Origin: Spirochaeta sp.
GTDB lineage: Bacteria; Spirochaetota; Spirochaetia; DSM-2461
Reading direction: 5' to 3'
DNA: 5,556 nt
Assembly: GCA_030592625.1 (NCBI GenBank)
Contig: JAUVIY010000187.1
Span: 1-5,556, forward strand
Position numbers and translations under genes: made by a program. The notes beneath the pieces were generated by a model that was given only the letters and a program-made list of their open reading frames with translations, did not search any database and had not been told where the DNA came from. Numbering within the stretch: position 1 is the first letter of the stretch; every line of letters begins with the position of its first letter. Shown here in pieces: positions 1 through 5,369 of the stretch.

Positions 1-107
1 AGATCGACGGGCACCTGAGGCAGAATGTAGAGCGCCAATCCGACGATCAATGCGTATATAATCAGGAAGGTCGTCGGTCTGTTGACGACCCTTTTAGCGA
101 TACTCAT
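1..107 (-). CDS. RND efflux pump, inner-membrane permease (N-terminal 35 residues, runs off the left edge)
   Basis: Only the first 35 codons and two bases are present. They begin MSIAKRVVNRPTTF, followed by a hydrophobic stretch (about residues 13-30) and then LPQVPVDL. A short basic N-terminus with an N-R-P-T/V motif, a first transmembrane helix and an L-P-x-x-P-V-D turn into the periplasm is the usual opening of RND-superfamily exporters (AcrB/MexB/BesB type), which are about 1000 residues long and use the proton gradient. The ATG follows the stop codon of the fusion-protein gene with no bases between (TAAATG), so the two are probably translationally coupled. The only ribosome-binding signal is a weak GGTGG in the end of the preceding gene. 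The substrate cannot be told from this fragment. A heavy-metal or a lipid/protein-export RND subfamily member cannot be excluded, but position after a TolC-like and a fusion-protein gene fits a tripartite drug-type pump. Confidence 0.88.
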   Translation of the reverse strand, partial: MSIAKRVVNRPTTFLIIYALIVGLALYILPQVPVD

Positions 108-1106
108 TTAGTTCACCACCCGGATTTCCCGGACGACGCGGACTTTAACGCCGTCTTCCAGGAGTGTCTGACCCTGGTAAACAATTTTTTCACCGGCTTC
201 AATGCCGTCGATGATTTCCACGATTCCTCCCAGGGTGATTCCCGGAACGACAATCCGTTTCTCGGCTCTCTCACCTTTCACAACGTAGACAAATGTCTCG
301 CCCAGCCTGCGCAGCACCGTATCGGCGGGAATCTTCACCACGTCGTCCTTTTCATCGGTGGTGAGCCGTATCTCGGCGTACATTCCGGCCTTGGCCTTAT
401 CCTGACCTGCAGGGATATCCATCTTGATTTCCAGGGTTCGACTGGCGGAATCCACCACCGGGTCAATCTCGTTCACTTCCAGGGGAATGACATGGCCGGG
501 CCAGGCTTCCAGGTACACCTCTGCGGGCATACCGGTTCGAATCCGGGAAATGAACCGTTCGGGGATGGCCGTTACCACCTGGAGCCGGCTCAAATCGCCT
601 ATGGTGGCCACAGGTACCTGGGGACTCACTGAGTCTCCCCTGTCGAGGGGAAGGGCAATGATGGTACCCGACACCCGGGCTTTCACCGGGCTGAGGGCAT
701 AGTTGAGCCCCGGACGGGAGGGATCCACTTCGGCGATAACCTGTCCCGTACGGACGTAGTCTCCCAGACCAACGTAGAGCCGGGCGAGAATACCCTGGGC
801 ATCGGCGTAGGTGTCAACCGAGCTGGCGGCGATGACTTCGCCGTTTATCTCGAAATAGTCCGCTATGGGCCCTGTTACCGCGACCGTGGTATTGACTACA
901 AACACGACTTCTTCAGATTCTTCTGATGCTCCAGGACCCCCCAAACCGAGCTTGCCATCCGGTCCACCGCCTTTCTTAATGATGCCCAGGCCTATAACGC
1001 CTGCAAGGATGACAACGAGAACCAGGATGATAATGATGAATCCGATCCGACCTTTCTTCTTCTTCTTTTCTTTCACTTTTTTAATGGGTTTATCCGCCTT
1101 TTTCAT
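108..1106 (-). CDS. RND efflux membrane fusion protein (periplasmic adaptor), hairpin-less, BesA-like
   Basis: A 332-residue adaptor that would link the inner-membrane RND pump to the outer-membrane channel. Residues 1-20 are very basic (11 lysines), 21-43 form one transmembrane helix, and 44-66 are a Gly-rich then acidic linker. There is no lipobox cysteine, so it is probably anchored by an uncleaved N-terminal helix. The two lipoyl half-motifs are at about 97-128 (ILARLYVGLGDYVRTGQVI) and 141-172 (VSGTIIALPLDRGDSVSPQ). Only about 12 residues separate them, where most family members carry a coiled-coil hairpin of 60 or more. The beta-barrel domain follows at about 174-250 and the membrane-proximal domain at about 255-330. 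Borrelia burgdorferi BesA is known to lack the hairpin in the same way and has the same gene order (channel, adaptor, pump). The start is supported by GGAGG seven bases upstream. Its stop codon abuts the pump's ATG. Confidence 0.93.
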   Translation of the reverse strand: MKKADKPIKKVKEKKKKKGRIGFIIIILVLVVILAGVIGLGIIKKGGGPDGKLGLGGPGASEESEEVVFVVNTTVAVTGPIADYFEINGEVIAASSVDTYADAQGILARLYVGLGDYVRTGQVIAEVDPSRPGLNYALSPVKARVSGTIIALPLDRGDSVSPQVPVATIGDLSRLQVVTAIPERFISRIRTGMPAEVYLEAWPGHVIPLEVNEIDPVVDSASRTLEIKMDIPAGQDKAKAGMYAEIRLTTDEKDDVVKIPADTVLRRLGETFVYVVKGERAEKRIVVPGITLGGIVEIIDGIEAGEKIVYQGQTLLEDGVKVRVVREIRVVN

Positions 1107-1113
1107 AATCTTT

Positions 1114-1118
1114 CCTCC
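1114..1118 (-). promoter_or_regulatory. Shine-Dalgarno GGAGG of the fusion-protein gene
   Basis: On the minus strand GGAGG stands seven bases before the ATG at 1106. It is the strongest ribosome-binding site inside the efflux operon, and it fixes the start of the fusion protein at the first codon of its lysine-rich N-terminus rather than at a later Met. Confidence 0.8.
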
Positions 1119-1125
1119 GAAATAA

Positions 1126-1157
1126 TTGTCTTGCCCGCTAAAGCGGGCCGTTGTCTT
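1126..1157 (-). other. Intercistronic hairpin flanked by 7-base direct repeats
   Basis: Between the TolC-like and fusion-protein genes the minus strand reads GCCCGC-TTTA-GCGGGC, a perfect six-pair GC stem with a four-base loop (1133-1148). It lies between two copies of AAGACAA (TTGTCTT on the plus strand, at 1126-1132 and 1151-1157). No run of T follows, so it is not a standard intrinsic terminator. It more likely acts in the operon mRNA, as a partial attenuator, an RNase barrier or a spacer that sets channel-to-adaptor stoichiometry. The symmetrical direct repeats could also be the scar of a tiny insertion. The structure is seen directly; its role is inferred. Confidence 0.55.
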
Positions 1158-2492
1158 CTATTGATTCAGGAATTCATCCATAGGTGCGTTCAATGCGTAT
1201 TCCAGGTCCAGCAGACCTGCGATGTATTCATATTTGGCCAGCAGAAGCTGTTGGGCGGCCGCAAGGTAATCATTCTGTGCACTTTCAACGTCCAGGAGCT
1301 CCCTTGTGCCGACGTTATAAGCCTCTTCGGTAAGTTCGTAGTTCCGACGGGCCAGCTCGACACTTGAGGTGTTGGCCTCGATGGTGCGTCTTGAAGTAGC
1401 CAGTTTGTTGACATAGTTGGTTATCTCAATTCCGGCATTATCCAGGGCTATCTGCTTGCCCAGATTCATGTTATCGATACCGTCCTGAAGTTCCTTAAGC
1501 TGGACATCGGTCTCGGAGCCGGGGATGAGGCCATCGAATTTCCAGTTTAGGGAAAGACTGAATTCACTGTTGTCATTCAAGTCACCCCAGGGAACCACCG
1601 TACCTTTATAGTCGCTGTTCGATCCACCGTAACCATAGTTGTATCCGAGGGTAAGAGTGGGGGTATTGGAATTCCGGCCGACAGTCGACTTGGAATATTC
1701 CATTGCCTGGATCTGCTTATCCAGGTTTCTGAGATCCAGGCGGCCCGGCAGGTAGGTATTTATCAGCTTTTCTGAATCCAGTGTGAATAATTCCGTATCC
1801 AGATTCCCATCCAATGTGATTTTATCATTTCGGTCGGTTCCCAGGAGGAATTTGAAGAACAGGAGCTGGCTTTCATAGTCCGCTACAGCGCCGTCGTATG
1901 AGGGCTGAAAGTTAGCGACGGTAACTTCGGCCGAGAGCACTTCGAGTTCAGGGGCCAGGCCGTTGGCAAAATTGTTCCTGGCCTGATTCAGCCTTTTCTC
2001 TGCCAAATCGATATTGGCCTGTTGAATGCGAATGTTTTCCTCGCGGCCTAAAAGCAGATAGAACTGTTTGCGTACATCCCTCTCCAGCTGCTTTTGCGCA
2101 TCCTCATAGTCGAGAATACCAGCTTCGTAGTCGGTTACAAGCTGCTTGATTCCCGTACCGACAGCAGCATTGATCGGCAAGGATATCCCTATCCCTGTAT
2201 TGAATCGCAGGCTGCTGGTTTGTCCGATTATCGGGGCTGCCTGCCCGTAATCGGTGAAAATCTGGTTTGCACCGTTGAACCCGGCTGAAATGTTCATGCT
2301 GGGAAGGAAGGCGTTCCAAGCCGTATCCTTAGCTCTCTCTTTCGTCCTCAAGTCGATTCCCGACTGTTTGAGCCCCAGATTCTGGGTCACGGCCAGTTCC
2401 ACCGCCTGATTCACGGTGAGGGTCATGGTTTCGGCCCCGATGGCCCCGGCAATAATCGCCGCAGCGATTGCGATAAAGAGGATCTTTTTCAT
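1158..2492 (-). CDS. TolC-like outer-membrane efflux channel (OEP family)
   Basis: A 444-residue protein, the normal length for TolC-family channels, which trimerise to form a barrel in the outer membrane and a helical tunnel across the periplasm. Residues 1-20 are a signal peptide (MKK, then an Ile/Ala-rich core ending AIGA), with cleavage likely near residue 20. There is no lipobox cysteine. Two outer-membrane-efflux-protein repeats are visible. The first opens with LTVNQAVELAVTQN and includes FANGLAPELEVLSAEVTVAN; the second ends with VGTRELLDVESAQNDYLAAA and a long helix. Gly/Tyr/Asn-rich strands such as LTLGYNYGYGG and FSLSLNWKF fit the beta-barrel segments. Its ATG overlaps the tetR stop by one base (TAATG), and AGGAG lies within the last tetR codons. 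It belongs to the same transcript as the adaptor and the pump, like Borrelia besC-besA-besB. Substrate specificity is not readable from the sequence. Confidence 0.93.
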   Translation of the reverse strand: MKKILFIAIAAAIIAGAIGAETMTLTVNQAVELAVTQNLGLKQSGIDLRTKERAKDTAWNAFLPSMNISAGFNGANQIFTDYGQAAPIIGQTSSLRFNTGIGISLPINAAVGTGIKQLVTDYEAGILDYEDAQKQLERDVRKQFYLLLGREENIRIQQANIDLAEKRLNQARNNFANGLAPELEVLSAEVTVANFQPSYDGAVADYESQLLFFKFLLGTDRNDKITLDGNLDTELFTLDSEKLINTYLPGRLDLRNLDKQIQAMEYSKSTVGRNSNTPTLTLGYNYGYGGSNSDYKGTVVPWGDLNDNSEFSLSLNWKFDGLIPGSETDVQLKELQDGIDNMNLGKQIALDNAGIEITNYVNKLATSRRTIEANTSSVELARRNYELTEEAYNVGTRELLDVESAQNDYLAAAQQLLLAKYEYIAGLLDLEYALNAPMDEFLNQ

Positions 2493-3667
2493 TACATGGT
2501 TCTCCTGAGTGCAGATATCCCGCCGATGATGAGCAGGTATAGATCTTTCAGACTCTGTTCGATGCGAATCCTGGCCGATTTTTCGGTCAGATGATATTTG
2601 ATTTCATTGACTCCGGCGAGATTCACCAGACCGAGGAGCTCACCGAGTTCATATCCATGAAGGTTCAGCAGTCCGGATTCCAGAACCGAGTTCATCGGTT
2701 TGATGAAGCTTTTCTCAAGCATGTCTTTATCCTGCGGCATCCGGACACCGTAGGACATGATTCGCTGGAGGTAATTAAGAATTTCAGGTGTTCGCCTGAG
2801 GAATGTTCCGGTAAAAGCCAAGTACGCGAAGAATCTATCTTCAGGCCTGTTGTACTTGACAACGAATTCTTCGAAAAGTCGGCTGAATATGGCAATCTGC
2901 CGGCTCAGGACATCGCTGAGCATGGCTTCCTTACCAGGCCAATAGTTGTAAAGGCTGCTCTTAGTGAGTCTGGCCTTCCGTGCCACTTTTCCCATAGTAA
3001 CTCCGTTTCCCGCTTCTTCCATCACGGTCTCGAATACGGCGTGCATCAATGGGTCTTCGGCAAATGCATCGTATTTCACTACCGATGCATCATTGAGCAG
3101 TCGGTCAAAATCCGGTTGATTGACAATTGCATCTGAACCGAATCCTTCGTTCCAGATGATTCTCCAGTCCTGAAGTTGATTTTCCTTCAGTTTTTTTCGA
3201 TGAACCATCATAAAGGTCAGTGAATTGAGAAAACGCAAACCGACATCAGGAATCTGAGCGTTTTTCATTGCCATCTCACTGAAGGCCTTCATATGCCGTC
3301 GGGTGAATTCCGGGCTGTTACTGTGTTTTCGATACCGATAGGCCAAAAATCCCAGGTATTGCCTTTTTAGGGTGATAAAATCGATGATTTCATCGGTGTA
3401 TGTTTCGATAAACTCATCACCTGCCAAATCTGAAAGATGATTCAGAAGGGCAACAGCATGCTGGTTGTACATCTCCAGTGCCATTTCTTCCATGGCCTGT
3501 TCAATTTTCTCTTTACTCGGGAAGTATCGATACAGGGCCTGCTTGGTAAGGTTTTGGGTTGAGGCCAGGTCTGATAGGGAGGTATTCATATAGCGGCAGC
3601 CGCCCCAGATGTGGAATGCCGATTCGAGAATGTCCTGTTTTTTTGCTTCGTGCTTTTTTTTGCTCAT
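2492..3667 (-). CDS. Tandem (double) TetR-family transcriptional regulator, likely repressor of its own efflux operon
   Basis: A 391-residue protein, about twice the usual TetR length (near 200), with two complete TetR units in one chain. Unit 1 has a DNA-binding domain at about residues 10-59 ending LTKQALYRYFPSKEKI, then a helical region to about 200. Unit 2 has a second DNA-binding domain at about 206-254 ending LTKSSLYNYWPGKEAML, then its own helical region to the C-terminus. Both recognition helices keep the T-K-x-x-L-Y-x-Y-[FW]-P-x-K-E pattern, so neither looks decayed. TetR proteins normally act as homodimers that leave their operator when a ligand binds; here one chain could supply both DNA-binding halves. 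It is the first gene of the efflux operon and overlaps the channel gene by one base. Two identical boxes lie just upstream, which fits autorepression. The start has no clear Shine-Dalgarno, and codons 3-5 and 9-11 contain runs of eight and seven A. The ligand is unknown. Confidence 0.92.
   Translation of the reverse strand: MSKKKHEAKKQDILESAFHIWGGCRYMNTSLSDLASTQNLTKQALYRYFPSKEKIEQAMEEMALEMYNQHAVALLNHLSDLAGDEFIETYTDEIIDFITLKRQYLGFLAYRYRKHSNSPEFTRRHMKAFSEMAMKNAQIPDVGLRFLNSLTFMMVHRKKLKENQLQDWRIIWNEGFGSDAIVNQPDFDRLLNDASVVKYDAFAEDPLMHAVFETVMEEAGNGVTMGKVARKARLTKSSLYNYWPGKEAMLSDVLSRQIAIFSRLFEEFVVKYNRPEDRFFAYLAFTGTFLRRTPEILNYLQRIMSYGVRMPQDKDMLEKSFIKPMNSVLESGLLNLHGYELGELLGLVNLAGVNEIKYHLTEKSARIRIEQSLKDLYLLIIGGISALRRTM
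2502..2506 (-). promoter_or_regulatory. Shine-Dalgarno AGGAG of the TolC-like gene, inside the end of tetR
   Basis: AGGAG on the minus strand lies nine bases before the channel ATG at 2492 and within the last codons of the regulator gene. Together with the TAATG junction it suggests that the channel is translated by ribosomes finishing, or re-initiating after, the regulator. Confidence 0.6.
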
Positions 3668-3676
3668 ACTTGTTGA

Positions 3677-3687
3677 CGACCGTTCGT
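3677..3687 (-). promoter_or_regulatory. Operator-like box 1, proximal to tetR
   Basis: The plus strand reads CGACCGTTCGT, an exact copy of the box at 3700-3710. It is an imperfect palindrome: the surrounding 16 bases (3674-3689) pair at six of eight positions about a CG centre. It lies 10-20 bases before the tetR start, close to the transcription start predicted from the candidate promoter. A bound repressor there would block initiation. Palindromes with a GACCG/CGGTC core are common among TetR-family operators; assignment to this regulator is inferred from position. Confidence 0.6.
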
Positions 3688-3692
3688 TAGTT

Positions 3693-3721
3693 AAGTTACC
3701 GACCGTTCGTCAAAAAATCAA
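3693..3721 (-). promoter_or_regulatory. Candidate sigma-70-type promoter of the tetR-efflux operon
   Basis: On the minus strand TTGATT (3721-3716) is separated by 17 bases from TAACTT (3698-3693). The -35 is fair and the -10 is poor, so this is a weak call based largely on spacing and place. If right, transcription starts near 3686, giving a leader of only about 20 bases without a Shine-Dalgarno. Operator-like box 2 would lie in the spacer and box 1 over the start point, the classic layout for repression. TTGACG at 3713-3708 is an alternative -35, but it has no better partner. Confidence 0.35.
3700..3710 (-). promoter_or_regulatory. Operator-like box 2, distal to tetR
   Basis: This is the second exact copy of CGACCGTTCGT (plus-strand reading), in the same orientation as box 1 and 23 bases from it start to start, a little over two helical turns. 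It sits inside the spacer of the candidate promoter. The flanks are less palindromic than those of box 1, so the shared 11-base core is the main evidence. Two sites on the same DNA face are what a regulator with two DNA-binding domains per chain could use at once, but that is inference. Confidence 0.6.
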
Positions 3722-3756
3722 GCCCTTGGTGAATTATTTTTATAAACATTTTGTTA

Positions 3757-3820
3757 AGGAGAGAGGGGGGAGGGGGGTGAATGGAGAATGGAGAATTAGG
3801 GAGGGTTGAGGATGGGGTGA
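3757..3820 (+). repeat. G/A-rich tract with two copies of heptamer GAATGGA
   Basis: The plus strand is almost all purine here. It starts with GGAGAGAG, then two runs of six G separated by one A (3765-3777). GAATGGA follows twice in tandem (3779-3785 and 3786-3792), then a degenerate GAATTAG. Further runs of three or four G follow at 3799-3801, 3803-3805 and 3814-3817. The seven-base period matches the heptamer array on the other side of this gap (3890-3917). The G runs could form an irregular quadruplex on the plus strand, with long loops. No gene is seen in this tract. Confidence 0.6.
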
Positions 3821-3913
3821 GTGTTTGGGTTTTCTGAAGTGTCGGGGGTGGGACTGAGAGGAATTTGGAAGCTTCGTCCTTACGCTATTCTCAACCCTCA
3901 ACCCTCAACCCTC
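3801..3913. repeat. 11-base inverted repeat enclosing a 78-91-base core
   Basis: GAGGGTTGAGG at 3801-3811 has an exact reverse complement, CCTCAACCCTC, at 3896-3906 and again one heptamer later at 3903-3913. The core between the arms carries no credible reading frame. It includes the palindrome GAAGCTTC at 3868-3875 and a G-rich TCGGGGGTGGGAC. The arrangement resembles a small non-coding mobile or dispersed element between nrnA and the efflux operon, but no target-site duplication was found. It could equally be a local slippage product. Confidence 0.45.
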
Positions 3914-3917
3914 AACC
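3890..3917. repeat. Tandem heptamer array, four copies of CTCAACC
   Basis: Four exact, uninterrupted copies of CTCAACC cover 28 bases, 30 bases downstream of the nrnA stop (GGTTGAG on the transcribed minus strand). Heptanucleotide short tandem repeats of this kind are known as dispersed elements in some bacteria, notably the STRR repeats of cyanobacteria. Copy number is likely variable. The array lies in the 3' region of the nrnA transcript and would give a G-rich RNA. Confidence 0.85.
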
Positions 3918-3946
3918 CGGTCATGGAATCCCTATCAGGAGTTGGA

Positions 3947-4918
3947 TTAGTCGAGGCGGTCGGCGAAAACTTGCAGAAGATGTTCGGTAACGTCGTGCAA
4001 ATCACCGCTCATGGTGCATCCGGCGGCTTTCCTGTGGCCACCACCGCCGAAGAACCGGGCGATGTCGCTTACGTCCAGATCGGTGATGGATCTGAGGCCG
4101 ACGGTACAGTTTCCGTCGTTCTGCTCCCGTATAACGACGGCGGCTTCAATTCCGGCGATGCTCAACATGAGCTGATACAACATGTCGGAGTCCCTTTCGC
4201 TCCCGAGTTCGCGCCAGTCCTTCCAGTTCTCCCAGGTGAGAATAAGTCGGCCGTCAAAATACAATTCCGATCGTTCCAGGACCCGGCCCAGGAGTTTTCT
4301 GGAGCCGAGGTTGCGTCCTCCGGCCAGTAAGCGGAAAGTTTCTGCCGGAGAGGCACCGGCGGCAACGAGCCTGGAGACGGCCTCAAGAGGCTCAGCCCGG
4401 CCGGGTTCCACATGACGGAAATAGCCGGTATCGGTGCAGAACCCCAGAAACAGAATTTCAGCTTCTTCAGCCGTAGGCTCATCACCGGCGGTCTCGATAA
4501 GCTTTTGGATCATCAGGGTCGTAGAGGGGCTAAGAGGATCCATATAACGGATATCGCCGAAATCGCTGCCGGCGGCATGATGATCGATGACACAGGTCGT
4601 TGCTTCCGGGAGTGCGGAATCAGGGAATCCGGTGCGGTCCGGCGATGAACAGTCAAGAATAACGATCAGAGGTCGATCGCCGTCCTCAAGGGCGGGGATT
4701 TTATTACTGAAGAGGGGTTCCCAATCGGAAATTTCCGGCCGGCCCCAGGGACCGACCGAGCATAGATGGACTTTTTTACCCCGGTGATCCAGCCAGCTGC
4801 CCATTACCCTCTGGGAGCCCAGGCAGTCTGCATCCGGGTCCTCATGGCCCAGCAGATAGAAGGTGTCGTGGTCATCCAGGGCTTCAAGAACCGAAACGAT
4901 ATGAGAGTCGTGGTTCAA
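3947..4918 (-). CDS. nrnA: NrnA-type DHH/DHHA1 phosphoesterase (nanoRNase / pAp phosphatase)
   Basis: A cytoplasmic Mn-dependent enzyme of 323 residues, the normal length for NrnA. It clears 2-5-nucleotide RNAs left by other RNases and hydrolyses 3'-phosphoadenosine 5'-phosphate; some relatives cleave pApA from cyclic di-AMP. The DHH domain keeps all metal-binding motifs: HEDPDADCLGS (residues 25-35), the aspartate of VILDCSSPDRTG (D89), DHH at 112-114, and the aspartate of LGFCTDTGYFRH (D163). The DHHA1 substrate-binding domain ends with GGGGHRKAAG (291-300). The start is TTG at 4918, since no ATG or GTG precedes the first motif and the family has about 20-25 residues before it. This TTG overlaps the TGA of the exported-protein gene (TTGA) and lacks a Shine-Dalgarno, so translational coupling is likely. 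A slightly earlier unconventional start cannot be excluded. RecJ is ruled out by size. Confidence 0.93.
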   Translation of the reverse strand: MNHDSHIVSVLEALDDHDTFYLLGHEDPDADCLGSQRVMGSWLDHRGKKVHLCSVGPWGRPEISDWEPLFSNKIPALEDGDRPLIVILDCSSPDRTGFPDSALPEATTCVIDHHAAGSDFGDIRYMDPLSPSTTLMIQKLIETAGDEPTAEEAEILFLGFCTDTGYFRHVEPGRAEPLEAVSRLVAAGASPAETFRLLAGGRNLGSRKLLGRVLERSELYFDGRLILTWENWKDWRELGSERDSDMLYQLMLSIAGIEAAVVIREQNDGNCTVGLRSITDLDVSDIARFFGGGGHRKAAGCTMSGDLHDVTEHLLQVFADRLD

Positions 4919-5328
4919 AAGTTGATTTCGGGCTTGGAATCCACCGGTGGAAATTTTCCGGAATAATCTATGTTGGGATCGAGAGATCCCCAGCTTTCAT
5001 GAGACGGATTCTCGACGAGGTACAGGCGGAAATGATCCACAACACCGTCTTTGTAGAAAAACGTGACGTAAGGATATGCCCGGCCTTTGCCATGGGCGAT
5101 TTCACCGGTACTGGCGGCTCCGCGGAACCATCCTATCGGTGCCCAGAATGAATCCACGGTGTAGTCCTGGCGGATGTAATCCACCCGAAAACCATCGGAG
5201 TGGTTGAAAATCCGGGCAATTTGAACAGTTTTAGGATAATACTCTGATTCGTTCTCGAAATTCTGGGCGAAGGCACCCGCTGCATTGATGAGAAGAATGA
5301 CGATAACGAAAAGGGTTACACGTTTCAC
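4915..5328 (-). CDS. Small exported protein of unknown function
   Basis: I do not recognise this 137-residue protein. Residues 1-21 form a clear signal peptide: MKR, a hydrophobic core VTLFVIVILLINAAG, then AFA with Q at 22, a good signal peptidase I site. There is no cysteine anywhere, so it is not a lipoprotein and forms no disulfides. The mature part of about 116 residues is rich in Tyr, Phe and Trp and probably mainly beta. Examples are YPKTVQIARIF, FRVDYIRQDYTVDSFWAPIG, AYPYVTFFYKDGVVDHFRLY and a Pro/Asp-rich tail. A periplasmic or surface location is inferred. The start is GTG, fixed by GGAGG seven bases upstream and by the signal peptide. It follows a lon-type gene and overlaps nrnA by four bases, so it may be co-transcribed with a cytoplasmic RNA-turnover enzyme; no functional link is evident. 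Confidence 0.82.
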   Translation of the reverse strand: MKRVTLFVIVILLINAAGAFAQNFENESEYYPKTVQIARIFNHSDGFRVDYIRQDYTVDSFWAPIGWFRGAASTGEIAHGKGRAYPYVTFFYKDGVVDHFRLYLVENPSHESWGSLDPNIDYSGKFPPVDSKPEINF

Positions 5329-5335
5329 GGTTTAG

Positions 5336-5340
5336 CCTCC
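5336..5340 (-). promoter_or_regulatory. Shine-Dalgarno GGAGG of the small exported-protein gene
   Basis: AAGGAGG on the minus strand, with GGAGG seven bases before GTG at 5328, decides this non-ATG start. It is followed at once by MKR and a hydrophobic signal-peptide core, so no alternative start is needed. Confidence 0.8.
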
Positions 5341-5369
5341 TTGCGCCATGAAGTATGCCTCAAAGGAGG
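5336..5369 (-). promoter_or_regulatory. Possible Shine-Dalgarno-masking inverted repeat
   Basis: The ribosome-binding sequence AAGGAGG (5342-5336 on the minus strand) has an exact complement, CCTCCTT, 20 bases upstream (5369-5363). Seven pairs including five G-C could hide the site in RNA that reads through from lon. If transcription starts at the candidate promoter here (about 5345), the upstream arm is absent and the site would be free. A chance match of this length to a common motif is possible, so this is a suggestion only. Confidence 0.3.

Noticed and set aside
80..90. TGTTGACGACC, an 11-base match to the sequence around operator box 1
   Set aside because: It lacks the GTTCG half of the box and encodes the conserved V-V-N-R start of the RND pump, so the match is probably chance.
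553..562. AACCGTTCGG within the fusion-protein gene, resembling the operator core
   Set aside because: Only eight core bases match, it is inside coding sequence, and there is no second copy nearby.
2591..3136. Open frame of 181 codons on the plus strand, antisense to the double-TetR gene
   Set aside because: It lies wholly within a gene with clear TetR signatures on both sides, its translation has no recognisable motif, and no ribosome-binding site is seen. It is a shadow frame.
3765..3829. G-quadruplex in the G-rich tract
   Set aside because: Several G runs are present, but the loops between four suitable runs are long and uneven. It is mentioned with the repeat but not called as its own feature.
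3821..4330. Plus-strand open frame of 169 codons running through the heptamer array into nrnA
   Set aside because: Its middle (NPQPSTLNP) is just the translation of the CTCAACC repeats, and its second half is antisense to conserved NrnA sequence. Repeat-derived spurious proteins of this kind are common.
4940..4951. Perfect 12-base palindrome TCCACCGGTGGA just upstream of the nrnA start
   Set aside because: It lies in the coding end of the exported-protein gene and folds to only a four-pair stem. It is too short to call a regulatory site without conservation data.
5332..5349. Mini-frame ATG GCG CAA GGA GGC TAA (MAQGG) upstream of the exported-protein gene
   Set aside because: Five codons, no ribosome-binding site of its own, and it is explained by the Shine-Dalgarno sequence. 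There is no evidence for a leader peptide.
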